This document shows positions 1 through 12,625 of a DNA stretch of 64,000 bases, piece after piece. A program made the translations under genes and the position numbers. The notes below the pieces were generated by a model that was not told where the DNA came from, did not search any database, and saw only the letters and a list, made by a program, of their open reading frames with translations. Source of the DNA: Litsea cubeba (Eukaryota > Streptophyta > Magnoliopsida > Laurales > Lauraceae); NCBI GenBank assembly GCA_012931725.1, contig CM022948.1:68860444-68924443 (forward strand), read 5' to 3'. Position 1 is the first letter of the stretch, and each line of letters begins with the position of its first letter.

Positions 1-102
1 CAGCTGATTGAGAAGGTCAGAGATGTGGTGGTATTGCATGAAGAACAGGGCAGCAAGAGGAAGTTCCTTCTTGCCAGCTGCTTCAGTCACTAGAGATTAA
101 CA
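1..102 (+). CDS. 3' end of an unidentified protein-coding gene (last 33 codons)
   Basis: Frame 1 is open from the first base of the window and ends at TAG (100-102). It encodes a charged helical stretch containing QLIEKVRDVVVLHEE and ending in KFLLASCFSH. Everything upstream lies outside the window, so this is the carboxyl end of a + strand gene. The codon pattern looks coding: there are no stops and the residues are a balanced charged/hydrophobic mix. I do not recognise the family. The AT-rich sequence that follows is likely its 3' UTR. Confidence 0.5.
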
Positions 103-779
103 TAAACTTGGCTTGGATGACATGGTCTTTTGGATATCAACCCCCCTTCATGCTGATGTCGTTTGAATTATGCACTTTCTCAACCATTTAGAAAAAAGGT
201 AACTGTTTCTCTCTTTGAATGTGCTCAGATGTCAGGGAAGTTGAAGAAGATGTGTTTGTTTTGTTTCTATTATTTTCGTTCTTTATACTTGTAACACAAG
301 TCTGACGTGGATATGGCACCTATCTATAAGTGTCCCGATGTAAGATGTGGGCAATAGACAGCTACAGAAGTTGTATTGCAATGGACTAATCATGGTTACT
401 GATCAACCACTAATTGAGAATTTGTAAAGTAACTATCATTTTTCATCAGATGTCTCCAAAGAGACCATTTTACATCCTCTAGCTTATGTTTTAGGCATGC
501 CTATCTCTTATTTTACCATATGAGAGTAGTTTTGGGCTGTTGCGCACTTGCGCACATGTACACACCCAAAATCCTAGCCGTCCATTACAGTGTCCTTGTT
601 CTCCCTGGCGGTGGGCTTCTCATATATGTTGAATGGCCATCTCTCTCTCTCTGCACGCGCACTCGCCTTTTCTTGTAGGCAAGGTGAGGCTTGTCTAGTT
701 AACAGTTACCTTTGGCATTGGGGGATTACATGCGAGTGAAAATGGCCCGCGTCCTTTAAGGTTGCTTGTGGGATGGTAA
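103..779 (+). other. probable 3' UTR, then intergenic DNA
   Basis: T-rich sequence follows the stop codon of the partial gene. No sharp polyadenylation signal can be picked, so the UTR end is unknown. A purine/pyrimidine-alternating stretch with GCGCAC repeats lies near 540-560 and a short CT run near 640. No coding potential is seen. Confidence 0.35.
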
Positions 780-947
780 GGCCCTGTTTGTTTGTATTAA
801 AATACATAGGAATTGAATATAAAGGGTGGTTAAACATGAAGATTAAGGATGAATTTTCAAAATTTTGTAAATTCAACTTTAATCTTCATTTTTAACTACC
901 ATATATGTATTCAATTCCTATGTATTCTAATGTAAACCAACCGGCTC
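780..947. mobile_element. short inverted-repeat element, hAT-like MITE
   Basis: The left end reads GGCCCTGTTTGTTTGTATT and the right end is its imperfect reverse complement (TGTAAACCAACCGGCTC). Inside lies a better-matched arm pair around ATACATAGGAATTGAAT and ATTCAATTCCTATGTAT. A GGCCCTGTTTGTTT terminus is typical of plant hAT-type MITEs. About 168 bp, no coding. I could not find a convincing 8-bp target duplication, so the family call is inference. Confidence 0.55.
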
Positions 948-3269
948 TATGTGATCTTGAATTGTGTTGACCATCGATAAAAACTATCTGAAGGGTGCTA
1001 ATTGTGCCTCTTTTTTTTTTTTTTTTTGGTAAAAGCTATACACTGTGTTTTAGAATATGTTTTGATGGAGAACAGACTGAAAAATGAGAGGCAGTTGTGC
1101 GGACAAGAGACTGCAAGAAAATACAAGGGGGAAGTAATGTGAGCCAGGACTGCAAGGGGACCAACCTTAAAATCTGTTGGCTGTACATGTCTTCTGACGG
1201 GATAATCAAGGAAACTGTCTTCATATATGTTATGGGGTCTTCTTTTCTTTTCATAAAATCAATTCCTCGCATGAATTGGCAGCCATAAATTTCTCATTCC
1301 AATAGTTATGATATCTGTGGGATGTGATTTGACCTACAAATTATTCTGTCATCATTGTGGTTTCTTAGTTCTTACAATGCTTTTCATCAACTATTGATTA
1401 CAGAGAATATCAAGTCTTCATTTAATTATAGGTAGCTTGTTTTTTTGTGCTCTGTTTGGAATGAATGACAGATGACTCATTTCCATGTGTTCCCTTCTCA
1501 GCATGTCTCTTTCTCAACCCCAGTAAAGATGACATGTGAAAGATTAGGATGATATTATGCTAAATCTTTTAAGATCTTATTCATCTTCATCAAAGCCTCT
1601 AATATATAAAACCTCATAATGTAATATGATGGCCAAAAAATGTAAGTCCCTAAACGCGTTTTTTATCAAGTGGGTACCACTTAAAGGTGAACCCAGAGTG
1701 CCTAATGCTTGCCAGTTGCGAGGCCACTTTGAATGTATCTGAAATGGACCCATCAGATCAATGGCTGAATGCAGTGAACGCAATAAAAATGAAAAAGAAA
1801 AGAAAAAAAAAAAGAAAAGAAAAAGATGGTGTAGTCTGTCAGACAACCGTGAGACCATCACAGCCACACGATGGTGGCTGAGAACGATCATCTGCTGCTC
1901 AAGAGCCCACAAGGAACCCCAGCCGTTAATCACGCTCTGATCACACGGTCACGTTTCATCAACCAGACTTGAATGCCTGTCTCCTTAGCACTTAAGGATA
2001 CAAATGTACGGGCCTATAGAATAGATCCTGTTCAAGTAAGGTCGTGCTTGAAATATGGAAGGCCATGCTATATAAACTACTGGGAAACACACATTTCTTC
2101 TCGATGTGGGACTCCTTACATCAAGCTTTATCAACTGATATAGCTATAATGCTTGATGGGTATTTGGTCATAGCAGTTTGTATTGATACACTAATAAAAC
2201 CATTTTTTTTCCCATTCTATTAGATTCTAATAAGTTTTTTTTTTCTTCTAAATGTTAAAACATGATAAATTCCATTAGAATAGAAGATGCGAAGGATCGA
2301 TCCCGAATTGGGCTGAGAAAGAGATTTTTGCTCCAAATTCTGAGCCCAGAAAGGTAAGCTGGAATTAGTCCTCTATCTAAATGCATTATCAGATAGGCAT
2401 ATCATTATATATTTTAAGTTCAAATGGTCTTCATACCTTAGCTGTTGCTTAGGACCTGGTTTGGCTGTTAGACCCACAAGGTGAAGTTGTGCCTTACACT
2501 ATGCTAAATGGCTATACAGATATGGCATGGGATTTACACTGGCCTGGTCCAGTAGCAACTTCACATCAATGTTCATATCTTGAACATATCTTTGATTTCA
2601 AGATCTCTCCCAACTCTCCTGGAAGAAGACAATGGCCATAATTTCTTCCGAATGATGTGGAATCAGTCATAATCAATGGAGGACTTGATCTTGACTAATG
2701 TGAAAGTACATTGGAGAAAAACAAATGTGAATAGCAGAATAGGTCCAAGTACAAACTATATGTTCCTAAAATATCCACACACATCCCTCTCAGGATGTCT
2801 TGAGGCCAACAGAATTCTCTAATTGCACAACTCTCTTGATATTTCTGGTATAAAAGCTTTGGGGCGACTGGGTCTGACTCAGCCAAGTCCAAATCCAGTC
2901 GACTTGAGAAGGAAGGACCAAATGGTCCCCCTAGTTTGATAATTTTCAATCCTTGATCACTATGTGAGAGGAAGGATGAGGGACCCAGGTTTGGCAATGG
3001 TGTGATAAATCCGTACTCATCCTGACTCGTACGTCGTACCTACCTGATGGGTTGGGTCTGTATCAGTACAGATTAACCCAAACCCAAATCCAGACTCATT
3101 TTAATTTAGAGAGATGTGGACAGTTTAGGAGAATGATTGACTTTTCATTCTTTATTTTTTCCAGATTTTGACATATTAACTCCCCTTTAATTCTATATTT
3201 TCATTTTACGATCAAAATTAAAATAATGCCACTAGAGTTGTTTGCCTCTTATCCATATGTTTTTTAACT
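948..3269. other. intergenic DNA without a recognised gene
   Basis: AT-rich sequence with long T and A runs (about 1012-1027 and 1786-1826). Short open frames exist but show no conserved motif. No RNA gene is visible. Confidence 0.4.
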
Positions 3270-3560
3270 TTTTTTTGCATCATATCCCATGATTTCATGG
3301 GATTTACAAATATATCATGCACTTTTTGCAACTAGCAAACGAATTCAATTCCTTTAAAAAATACGAAAAATGACATTATGTGAAAAGTAAATAGACATAT
3401 GACTATCATTTTTTAAGGTTTTATCATTTAGAATTTATTTTGTCTAAAACGTTGCATAAAAGTTATAACATCATAGGATGTTTTTATGATAATATCATGG
3501 GATTTATTAATTTTTGTTACATACATTATTCCCATGATATCATGGGATTAGGAAGAAATT
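3270..3560. repeat. AT-rich segment with repeated ATCATGGGAT palindromes
   Basis: Several copies of CATGGGATT and its complement occur here. They include a perfect 16-bp palindrome, CCCATGATATCATGGG, at about 3531-3546 and an imperfect one near 3285-3303. The arrangement resembles a decayed MITE whose ends pair, but no clear target duplication was found. Confidence 0.4.
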
Positions 3561-4123
3561 TTTTAAAAGAATGCTAGCCAAAGTAAAGCAACTCACTCTT
3601 CGAATTTCAGTCATGAAATTAGAAACTCTGAATTTTAGGAGGTCCAATATGTCGAAACCTCTTTTTTCGTTAAAAATAAGTACTCATGCATACAACCCAT
3701 GCATACTTACCCAGGTCTCAACCATTAGCATTGCACCAGGGATTGATCTAGTTATTTACGAGGAAGTGAGGTGCTCACCAACTAAAGCTATGATTTCATG
3801 AAATTCTAAATATTGTTTTCAACAATATGGGTCAAAGGGGTCAGGGTAGTAAAGCACGGACCTAACTCGGGTTAAAATCTATAAAACCTTTCCGCTTCGA
3901 AGCTGTAAAACACGGCCCACAAAAGTAGATGGTAGAGGATCATCTTAAACCAACCCATTTCCATCTCTAAGTAGCTACGGCTGACGGCTGATCACATAAT
4001 GTCAATACAAAACTTGATGATCATTGATGTTGGCCTATCCAGCAAGTAATCTTCCTTTGGTTGACAACTAGATAAATAGTTTAGAATGATTATTAAAAGT
4101 TTCATGCATTGGTTGGCCTTTAA
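3561..4123. other. intergenic DNA, nothing recognised
   Basis: A short open frame begins near 3571 but has no recognisable motif. No repeat with clear boundaries was found. Confidence 0.3.
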
Positions 4124-4246
4124 TATTCACACATTTTTTTTTTATTTTTTTTATAACGCATGTTCCCAGTCCTTTGGGCCAGGATAATCCTTACGAGTCA
4201 GCCGGGTAAAATTCCCCGGTGGCTTCAGTGTGCTATTCACACATTT
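4124..4246 (-). mobile_element. 5'-truncated SINE-like retroposon with target duplication
   Basis: A 13-bp direct repeat TATTCACACATTT occurs at 4124-4136 and 4234-4246. Between the copies lie a T-rich tract (a poly(A) tail read on the minus strand) and about 80 bp of GC-richer sequence (4151-4233). A target duplication plus A-tail at one end is the signature of LINE-mobilised retroposition. The body is too short to assign a SINE family, and no A or B box survives. Confidence 0.55.
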
Positions 4247-6550
4247 CAACTTACTTTCACAGGGTGATCCTATCCATCCAATTATTTGTGGTTAAAATGT
4301 CCATTCAACAATACTGATTGATCATCAGATGATTCTCACCTTAATTGCGCCTCTAAAATATCTCTAAATAATCTGTTCGATCAGATGATCTTAACTATCC
4401 AATCAGTGGAGACTGAATTTGGAATCAAATTGAATACAATGAGGAGGTCCACATTATTATGTCACTTTGGATCTTTCAGCCCTCTTTAGACAAAGATAGA
4501 TAGCAAAATGTAGGGTCTTGGATGATCTTGACAGTCCATTAGTGAAATCGTCTTTAATTGCCCATCCTTCTCAACAATCAATGTGATGGAACAATTCTAA
4601 CCATCCAGTGAAACCCAAAGATATTTAGTGTTGCATTAGTACAAATAAATAGAAGATTTGATAACTAATCTCTATCATTTGGTATGGCCTAATGATTCAA
4701 GGATCAAATCAATGATCAGTAGAACTAGAAGTTATCTAATTCAATTACGACAATATTGGAATACAATGTTCATCTCCACTTAGATATTTTATCTCTCTCT
4801 CTTATCAGTAAAAAAGATTAATAGCTTGAATCTATATCCTTTTAAGTAGAGAACTATAATTATTGGATCATTTACCCATTTGCAAAGCAGGCCAAACACA
4901 TCTCACTTTGATTCAACCTGGTATGCAATTCAGTTGGGCTCAGGCTGGATATGTTCAGGTTTTATTCCAGTACCCAATCTGATCCTTCCAGCCCCAGTTG
5001 CAGCCTTGGCAGAGAACCATGCAACCCCGACTTCTTTGTGCAACAAGAGGATCCATGCGCTATGCGGATTTCTATTTTGAGAGAGTGAGAAACCCTTCAT
5101 TCCTAACTCTATCATAAGAAATCGAAACCTTTCATTCCTAACTCTATAATAAAAAATAGAAATCCTCTCTATCAAAATATTTTCATTTTTAATTTTTTAC
5201 ATAGAAAATGTGTTATACTAGCTAATGAAACAATGAGCTATACAAAAAATTAGAGTGATGTTTCTCTTTGTAATCTTCTTGTCCTTCAAACACATCCCAA
5301 TGGGCATGTTCTTTTACCGAAATTTCTAATAAGAATTTGATAGGTTGGGAATTCAGCATAATGTGATGGCTTGTCCCCAACATCTCTGTAAGTGCCGTAT
5401 TTCTTTATTTGAATTCCAAAATTTCAGCTATCTAAAAACTCTAAACTGACCTTTGGAATTCTTAAAACTCCAACTCCTTTGCTTTATGTTGGAATTTCTG
5501 GATGCTCACACATATATAGAAGGATTTAAGAATTCTACATGATTGGAAAATTGAAGAATTTTCAGACAGAAATTCTTTAGATTCCAATAAAGAGACAATC
5601 CCAAAAGATAAGAAACCTGCTAAAATGGAGCTGAAGCCCAAACACTGGTGGTAAGATATTTTCAAATTCCATCATTCTAATCAATCAATAGGGCTTCTGC
5701 TAAACTTGAACTACTATTATAAACATATTTTACATTGAACTATCCAAGCACAAAGCTAGTAGTCCAAGTGGGCTTATACCCACGATTTTTTTTTATACTC
5801 TGTTGAAGGGGTTGGGACTATGAGAAACCACAACAACCGTATAGCCTGTGAGCAGGAAGGGAATATACGGATTGAACCTTGGATAGATTTTTTATTCTTT
5901 TTTACTTTGTCCTAAGTGCTGACAGCTAGGACCGAAGAAAGCCCGTATAAATGAGAAGAGGAAGTCCACATATGTGAAAAGAGTAATCCACACAAGTAAG
6001 AAGAAGAGCTCAGACGTGTAAAGAGTGACATGACTCGGGATTAATCCCTTGGCAGTTTGGTGAAATGTGAAAAACCCCTCATTTTCAATTGAATCCTGAA
6101 TCATTTGATATAAGACATGACTCCAATTGGACCACCCTAGTTCTCTATACCCACAATTAATCACCTAAGGAACACATGATTTGACATTTTTTTTAAAATT
6201 TAATCACGCACTTTTCATGTGATCAATTTAAGTCAAGTGGAATAAGATTTTAGACATTTGTAGTTCAAGGTAAGAATTGGAAATCTTGATTTTTTTTAGT
6301 TTGAATTTTTAACATAGGACCCATTAAAACTTTAATTAGAGCAAAATTTTATATGTAGCCCAATGTTCAAATTGCAAACATGGGACCCACTGATAAATTA
6401 GTAGAATGTAACTCAGAGAATCCGGAGTCAAATTTAACCTCACAATCATCTTCTTCCACCAATTATATCAAGTCAAATCCCTCCAAGACCTAAAATTACT
6501 CCACCTCATCAAAACAGAGAATAGAAAGATAAAAAATTTCCATCCTCTCT
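4247..6550. other. intergenic DNA upstream of the galacturonosyltransferase gene
   Basis: AT-rich, with no conserved coding segment. Open frames near 4880-5175 and 5462-5665 lack motifs. From about 6430 the sequence becomes pyrimidine-rich and includes a long A run (6615-6633), as is usual for a plant promoter and leader. Confidence 0.35.
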
Positions 6551-6823
6551 CCCTCTCCTTCCTGTCTTCTCTGTCTAAACCAATACACGGTTTTGACTAA
6601 AGAAACTAAATTTAAAAAAAAAAAAAAAAAAAATACTGCGCAGGAAGAATTGACCAAAAACTACATCTCTCCTCCTGTTTGAATCCTATGCAAATTTACC
6701 GCAAAGTAGAGTAAAAAAAAAACCAAGCGAAATCACAATCTCTTTCAATCAAAACGCTCTGTAATAAAACAAGAAAAGAAGACCCATTTCTCTCATTTGA
6801 TTCTATCCCTCTCTCTGTACACC

Positions 6824-6880
6824 ATGGAAGAACACGAACCCATTTCAATCCGCTCCTGTTTCTGCTTCATTCGTATCTGA
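6824..6880 (+). promoter_or_regulatory. upstream ORF 1 (18 codons) before the GAUT start
   Basis: The ATG sits in a favourable context (ACCATGG) and the frame closes at TGA 57 bases on. If the transcript begins upstream of 6824, this uORF would be met before the main start at 7115 and should lower its translation. Whether the leader reaches this far is not known. Confidence 0.4.
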
Positions 6881-6916
6881 AACCGAGAATCGTTTAAAAC
6901 CCATCTTCCAAATCCA

Positions 6917-7069
6917 ATGCCGGATTCGAAAATCCCTTCAAAATCCAATCTTGAGAGGACCCAGAAGAGATCTTCCCTCGCCGAGATCCGTTCTCCCCAA
7001 TCCACGCTTCCCCTATCTGATGTTGATCTTTTTGGGGATTTTACAGCGATTCGTGATTTGGGTTCCTAG
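6917..7069 (+). promoter_or_regulatory. upstream ORF 2 (50 codons) before the GAUT start
   Basis: It begins MPDSKIPSK and ends at TAG (7067-7069), 45 bp before the main ATG. The context is CCAATGC, moderate. A possible splice acceptor (TTTTACAG) lies inside it near 7043, so part of this stretch could be removed if the leader has an intron. Confidence 0.35.
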
Positions 7070-7114
7070 GATTGTCGACGTGGTGGAGCCGTCTGATCGA
7101 CGGTGGCGACTACG

Positions 7115-10100
7115 ATGCAGCTTCGATTCTCTCCTAGCATGAGAAGCATCACGATCTCGAGCACCAATGGGATCCTTGACTTCATGAAGATCAAGGTCGC
7201 AGCTCGACACGTCTCTAATCGGACGCTTTTCTATTCTCTTCTCATTCTCGCCTTCCTTCTTCCATTCGTCTTCATCCTCACCGCCGTAGTCACGCTAGAA
7301 GGCGTTAACAAATGCTCCTCCCTTGGTATAAAAGAACGAGAAGCTATGATCTCAATGCAATTTGCTTCTTTTGTTTTTTATTTGCCTTTTGTATTGATTT
7401 AATTTTGCTTGTGTTATTAAATTGCTGTGTATTTGTGATAATTTGGATGTCTTTGTATTTCGGTTTTCCTTTTTTTAATGGTTATTTACATGTTTATATA
7501 TTTTGTGTATATGGGTCTTCTCTGTATTGACTTGTTTTGCTTGTGTTGTTGAATTGCTGCATATTTTGCGATAATTTGTGCATCTTTGAATATGGGTTTT
7601 CGCTGGATTGATCTATTTTTCTCGCTTTATTAGATTGATGTTTATGTTTGATAATTTGGGTGTCTTTGTATTTGGGTGCTGCTTTCTTTTATAGTTAATC
7701 CTAATAGGTTTGAGATCTAATAATGCCCAACATAAAACCTTTGATTCAGTTTGCTTCATTCTTGTCTAATCTGTCTATTGATATCCTTCCCTTGTGTTCT
7801 TAAATTGTTGTGTATTTAGTAGTAGTTTGGGGTTTTTGTAATTGGTCTGCGTTTATGTTGAGATCTTTAAAGCTAAAACTAAAATCTGCCATTGAATTTG
7901 CTTCTCTGTTTCTTCTCTATATTGATTTCTTTTGCTTGTGTTATTAAGTTGTTGCATATATTGTAATATTCTGGGTGTCTTTGTATTTTGGGTTTGTTTT
8001 TTAATAGTAACGGTGTTTATGTTAGAGATTTTTTGCACCCAATATGAAAACCCATGTTTCTATTTATTATTTAATCCTTTTGTTCTATGTATTCGTTTAT
8101 ATGGTCTGGGGTGGCAGTTCTTGCAGTGAGATTTCTGAATGTCTCTTATTTTTAATTGCTTGTTGCCATGGTATAAATTTGAAATATTTAGTGCTCCACA
8201 TGAAAACACAATTTAATGATGTTCATTCCCATGTGATTTTCTGCTGTTCAATTTTGCACAGCTCTTGCAGTAACTCATGCAATTGCTTTCAACTGCATCT
8301 ATAGTCCTAAAAATACAAAACCAGCTGTTTGTTCTGCTGTTTTCTTTATATTTGCTTTTTATTTAATTGTCTTGTGTTGATTTGTCGCAATGTATACTGT
8401 TAATTTTTAATTCTTTTAGCTAAATTTTTTTTTGGAAGATCATAAATATTAAGTATGGATCTGATCTGGGTTTCACTTTATTCATGTGTTTTAGTTGCTT
8501 TGTTTGAATTTGAATTGGATGATTGGATTTCTTTTTGGGCATCTATTAATTGTGTGTTTGTTATTGGGGTTTAGTCGCGTGAGTTTTAATCTGCATTGCT
8601 AGGCTCTGCTTTGGAACTTTACATGTAAATGTTATCATACGTTGTTTGATCCTTTTATGTTTTTCTGCTAGAGTTTGGCGTGGGTGAAATTATAGTTATA
8701 CATGCTGCTTCATTTTCAGCTTTTGCTTTGTTTCAGATTGTTTAGGCAGGCGATTGGGCCCAAGGTTTCTTGGAAGAACTGATGATTCGATGGTAAATGT
8801 TTGTTTTTGTAAAGATATGTTAAAAATGTTGATTTTAGTCGTAAGTATAGATATATTTGGTTCAGGCACTGTATATGTTGATCTTATGCCAGATTATCTT
8901 ATGGTGCTTTTGCAGAGGCTAGTTAGAGACTTTTACAAGATCCTTAACCAAGTTAAGTCAGAGGAAATTCCAGATGGACTGAAGGTCCCGACATCATTTG
9001 ATGAACTTGTTTCTGAAATGAAGACTAACCAATATGATGCCAAGACATTTGCCATTGAGTTAAAGGCAATGGTATGCCCTTTTGCTATATATGTGTGTGT
9101 ATTATATTCTTTTAATTTTTTTAAGAATGGTAACTGATCATTTATATTAAAAAAAGCTAATAAGCAAACATGATACAATGGCCAAATAGTTAAATACAAA
9201 TATATGTCCATAATTCCGAGATACCCCATATCTATCCTTCCAACATCTCCCAAAATCAGAGGCTGAAATCCCACCCAACCTTTAATTGTGACCCTCATAG
9301 AACACACACACACACACACACACAATATATATATATATATATATAATGGTAACTGAAATTTTATCAAAATAAGCCATACAACATATGAGAGATATGCTGA
9401 ACACCTCCAAGAGCAAAGCAAAAGGCAAAGAAAAAAACAAAAGCACCCACAAGCTATGATGCCCACATACGGATATGGATACGGACACTGATACGTGGAT
9501 CGGGGATACGACTCCTCACTTTTGAAAATCTAGGATACAGATACAGACACGGGTGTCCTAATTTTTGCTTTAGATCACTTTTGAATCAATGAAATTATCA
9601 TTGTTTTCGTCCCTTTCTAGCATTTTTTTATGGTGAGAAGTAAAAATATTAAATGAACTATATGAAATAAAGGACTTTATAACTAGGATATGTTAAACTT
9701 GTTCCCTAGAAGTATGGGTGCAGCATCAGGTGCCAATACAGTGTCATATCGGTATGTTTGATATGGATATGTTGGGCTTGTACAAGTATCCCAGTATCAA
9801 AGCCCCACAAGACTAAGAAAAAGGGAAAATACATTAGTTTATCCTCAAGTTATCGTGATTAATTTCCTCTTTTGCAAGAGAATCCGCCATTGAATTTGTG
9901 CTTCTTTTGACACGGTGAAAGGATGCCTCAAGCCGCCTTGCTAGGTTAGGAACCTCCTTTGTAACATCCCACCAATTCCCATGGTGGATTGCACTTCCCA
10001 TTGTGGCCATGTAATAGCTCATATAGTGTCCCATTCGACAAGGAGGTGACAAAGACCAAGACGATTAGCTTGACAAAGGCCCATTCTCAAAGCTATCATT

Positions 10101-10455
10101 TTCGCTTTGTTGACTGTACAAGGACCATCAGGGCCAGAAAAAAAGAAATAACTGAAGATTCATTGCTGTCTTGGATAACACGCCTAACTCAGTCCAAACC
10201 TGGATCAGCCGTTCTACACAGCCCGAGGAAAACCCCGGGCTGTGGCACGAAATCCCAGCCGGACGGCTGGGATCTCCCTGTGCACGAGATCCCAGCCGTC
10301 CAGCTGGGATTTCATGCCACAGCCCAGGGTTTCCCTCGGGCTGTGCAGACTTTTTCAACCTGGATTTCCAACTGTGCTGCCATCAAAATTGCGCTTGAAG
10401 AAACCAGACGGTGGAGGTGACCACCCAGGTCTACTGATAATAGTGCTTAGAGGAA

Positions 10456-10487
<32 letters not shown>

Positions 10488-12591
10488 AGAGGAAGGACTG
10501 ACACCCATAATGCCATGTAGAATTTCACTTTTATCTGCTGGAGTCTCACAGAAGAAGAGGATCCCTCAAAAACCTCTCGTTCCTTTCTTTTTCAGATCAC
10601 CAACATAACAGCGAGAAAGGACACTTTCCTCATCACTCTTGTCCTAGATGAGTCTACTGCCATTATCCATTTGATGAAGCCTACCCGGGAAAACCCAACT
10701 ACCACCAAACCACATTGTAACAGTTGGCAATTGACCAGTGAATGACCTTCTAATTCTGCTTTAGTGAGACACAAAGGACACACGTAACTATGATCATTTT
10801 TAGCTTCCGAAGGTTATCCATTGTAAGAATACAACCCAACTTAGGTACCCATCCAAAAGAAAGGAGCCTCAAAGGAGCTTCGATCTTCCAAAGAGAGGAT
10901 AAGAAAATGGGATTCAAGGATCTTTCCCGAATAATTGGGAAACATGAGGCAACTGAGAAGCTACTACTCATCGTTCCCAGATACGCCCTTCTATCTGTAG
11001 TATTCTCTATTATGTAGACATCACATAAAGAGCTAGCATTGTTTGGAATTGACCTTCCTCCACCTCTGTGATGTTTCTTCTAAAAACATGGCCCCAAACC
11101 ACCCTGCTGCCAGAAGAGACAAATAATTGCTCACAAAGTCTCGACGGCAACAAGCACACCGGAAGGGATCTGGAAACAACATAGATAACGGTTTTATCTC
11201 CAACCCAAGTATCATGTTAGAAATAAATCTGCTCTCTCGAGCCAATCCTATACCTGACATTGGTGTCAAAAGCCTCCTTTGCTGACTTAATAATGCCCCT
11301 CCATATACCCAAATATTGAGAAGAGGGCCCTTGAATATCCCAACCATATTTAGACAGACCATAGTTTGTCATGATAATCTCTTTCCATAGATCGTCTGGA
11401 TCTTGCGCAAATTCTCCTTAGCCACTTCCCAAGTAAACCTTTATTCATATTCTTCATCTATCCAAAACCAAGACCTCCCTCCCCTTTGGGCTTACAACTT
11501 GTTGACCAGCTTCCTTGCCTTGCCATATAAAATCATGCCGAAATTTTTAATATGCTTAACTATCGCCAAAGGGCATTTGAATAAAGATATGAAGTATATA
11601 GGAAGGTTTGATAGGGCTGATTTAGTGGGAGTAATGTGAACTCCCAACAACAAATATTTAGCTTTCCATATAGCTAATTTCCTTTCAACTCTTTCAAAGA
11701 TTGGGTCCCAAAGAGCTTTGGCGCATCACCTAAAAGCAGAGGCAAACTCAAATAAGTAACAGAAGAAAGGTGGATTTACACCCTATTAAATCTGCAAACT
11801 CCTGAAGCTAATTATTTTCCACTCTCACCCCAATAAGTTTTCTTTTGAAGAAGTTCATCTTAAGCCCAGGTGTTGCTTCTAAACATAGCAGGATTGCTTT
11901 CACATTCATAATTTGATGCACTTTTGCTGCACAGATTATCAGTTTGTCATCTGCAAGTTGGAGATGACTCACTCTATGAGCCTCTGTTCGAAACCTTGGA
12001 TCGAATCAGCAGAACCCGTGGCCTCAATCATTCTGCTGAGGGCTTCTCCAACCAAAACAAAAGGAAAAGGATATAGAGTGTCCTCCTGTCTCAAACTCCT
12101 TTATAGAAACCTTTGGAAGAGCCATTAATCAAAATAGAAAGTATGGCTGATGGAATGTATGCTTCGATCCAACTTCGTCATTTAATCCCAAACCCATTCT
12201 ATGCATCATGTATATAGAAAAGTCCCGATCAACCCTATCATATGATTTCTAGGGTCTAATTTTCAAATTAGACCTGGCCTCCTCTCTCTCTATGTTTGGA
12301 ATGACAACTTTCATTCAACACAAGGACCGCATCAAGGATCTCTCTTCCTCGAACAAAGGCAGATTGAGCATTCGATATAATGCATGGTAGCACTGAACAC
12401 TGCCACTCAGGCTAATGGGACGATAGTCTCTAATCCATTTGACCCCCACTTTCTTGGATAAGAGCAATAAAAGAAACACCTAACTCACTCTCTTTCTCTC
12501 TGTGTCTCTCTCCTCCTCTTCTTCTTTTTAGCAGTAACAAGTGACCTCTTATAAAAATAGAAAGCAAAATACAAACAAACAAACCACTCCC

Positions 12592-12625
<34 letters not shown>

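Larger units (their letters stand above)
6551..7114 (+). promoter_or_regulatory. proximal promoter / 5' leader of the GAUT13/14-like gene
   Basis: The CT-rich tract around 6540-6580 and 6785-6815 resembles plant leader and initiator sequence. The transcription start cannot be fixed. The leader contains ATGs ahead of the main start, including a 50-codon open frame. GC content rises sharply from about 6830 into exon 1. Confidence 0.4.
9116..12480 (-). mobile_element. L1-type LINE fragments (reverse transcriptase, zinc finger, RNase H), decayed
   Basis: Read on the minus strand, the order is that of a plant L1 ORF2 3' half. An RT segment near 12190-12240 reads YDRVDRDFSIYMMHRMG-like, and the catalytic box is recognisable as LQLADDKLI at about 11935-11965. 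A zinc-knuckle-like CPLC...H...C lies near 10700-10783 and an RNase H tail ending in SMADSLAKE near 9855-9900. Many stops and frameshifts interrupt it. TAACTGA-type 3' tails occur near 9130 and 9347, so more than one insertion is present. The palindromic MITE (10206-10356) sits inside. Confidence 0.7.

Noticed and set aside
8754..9137. 127-codon open frame around GAUT exons 2 and 3
   Set aside because: It reads through intron 2 and past the donor at 9072. The spliced model fits the family better.
9477..9800. GGATACGG-type repeats as a satellite
   Set aside because: Short, irregular and dispersed. Similar motifs near 60880 suggest fragments of a transposon, but no ends could be defined.
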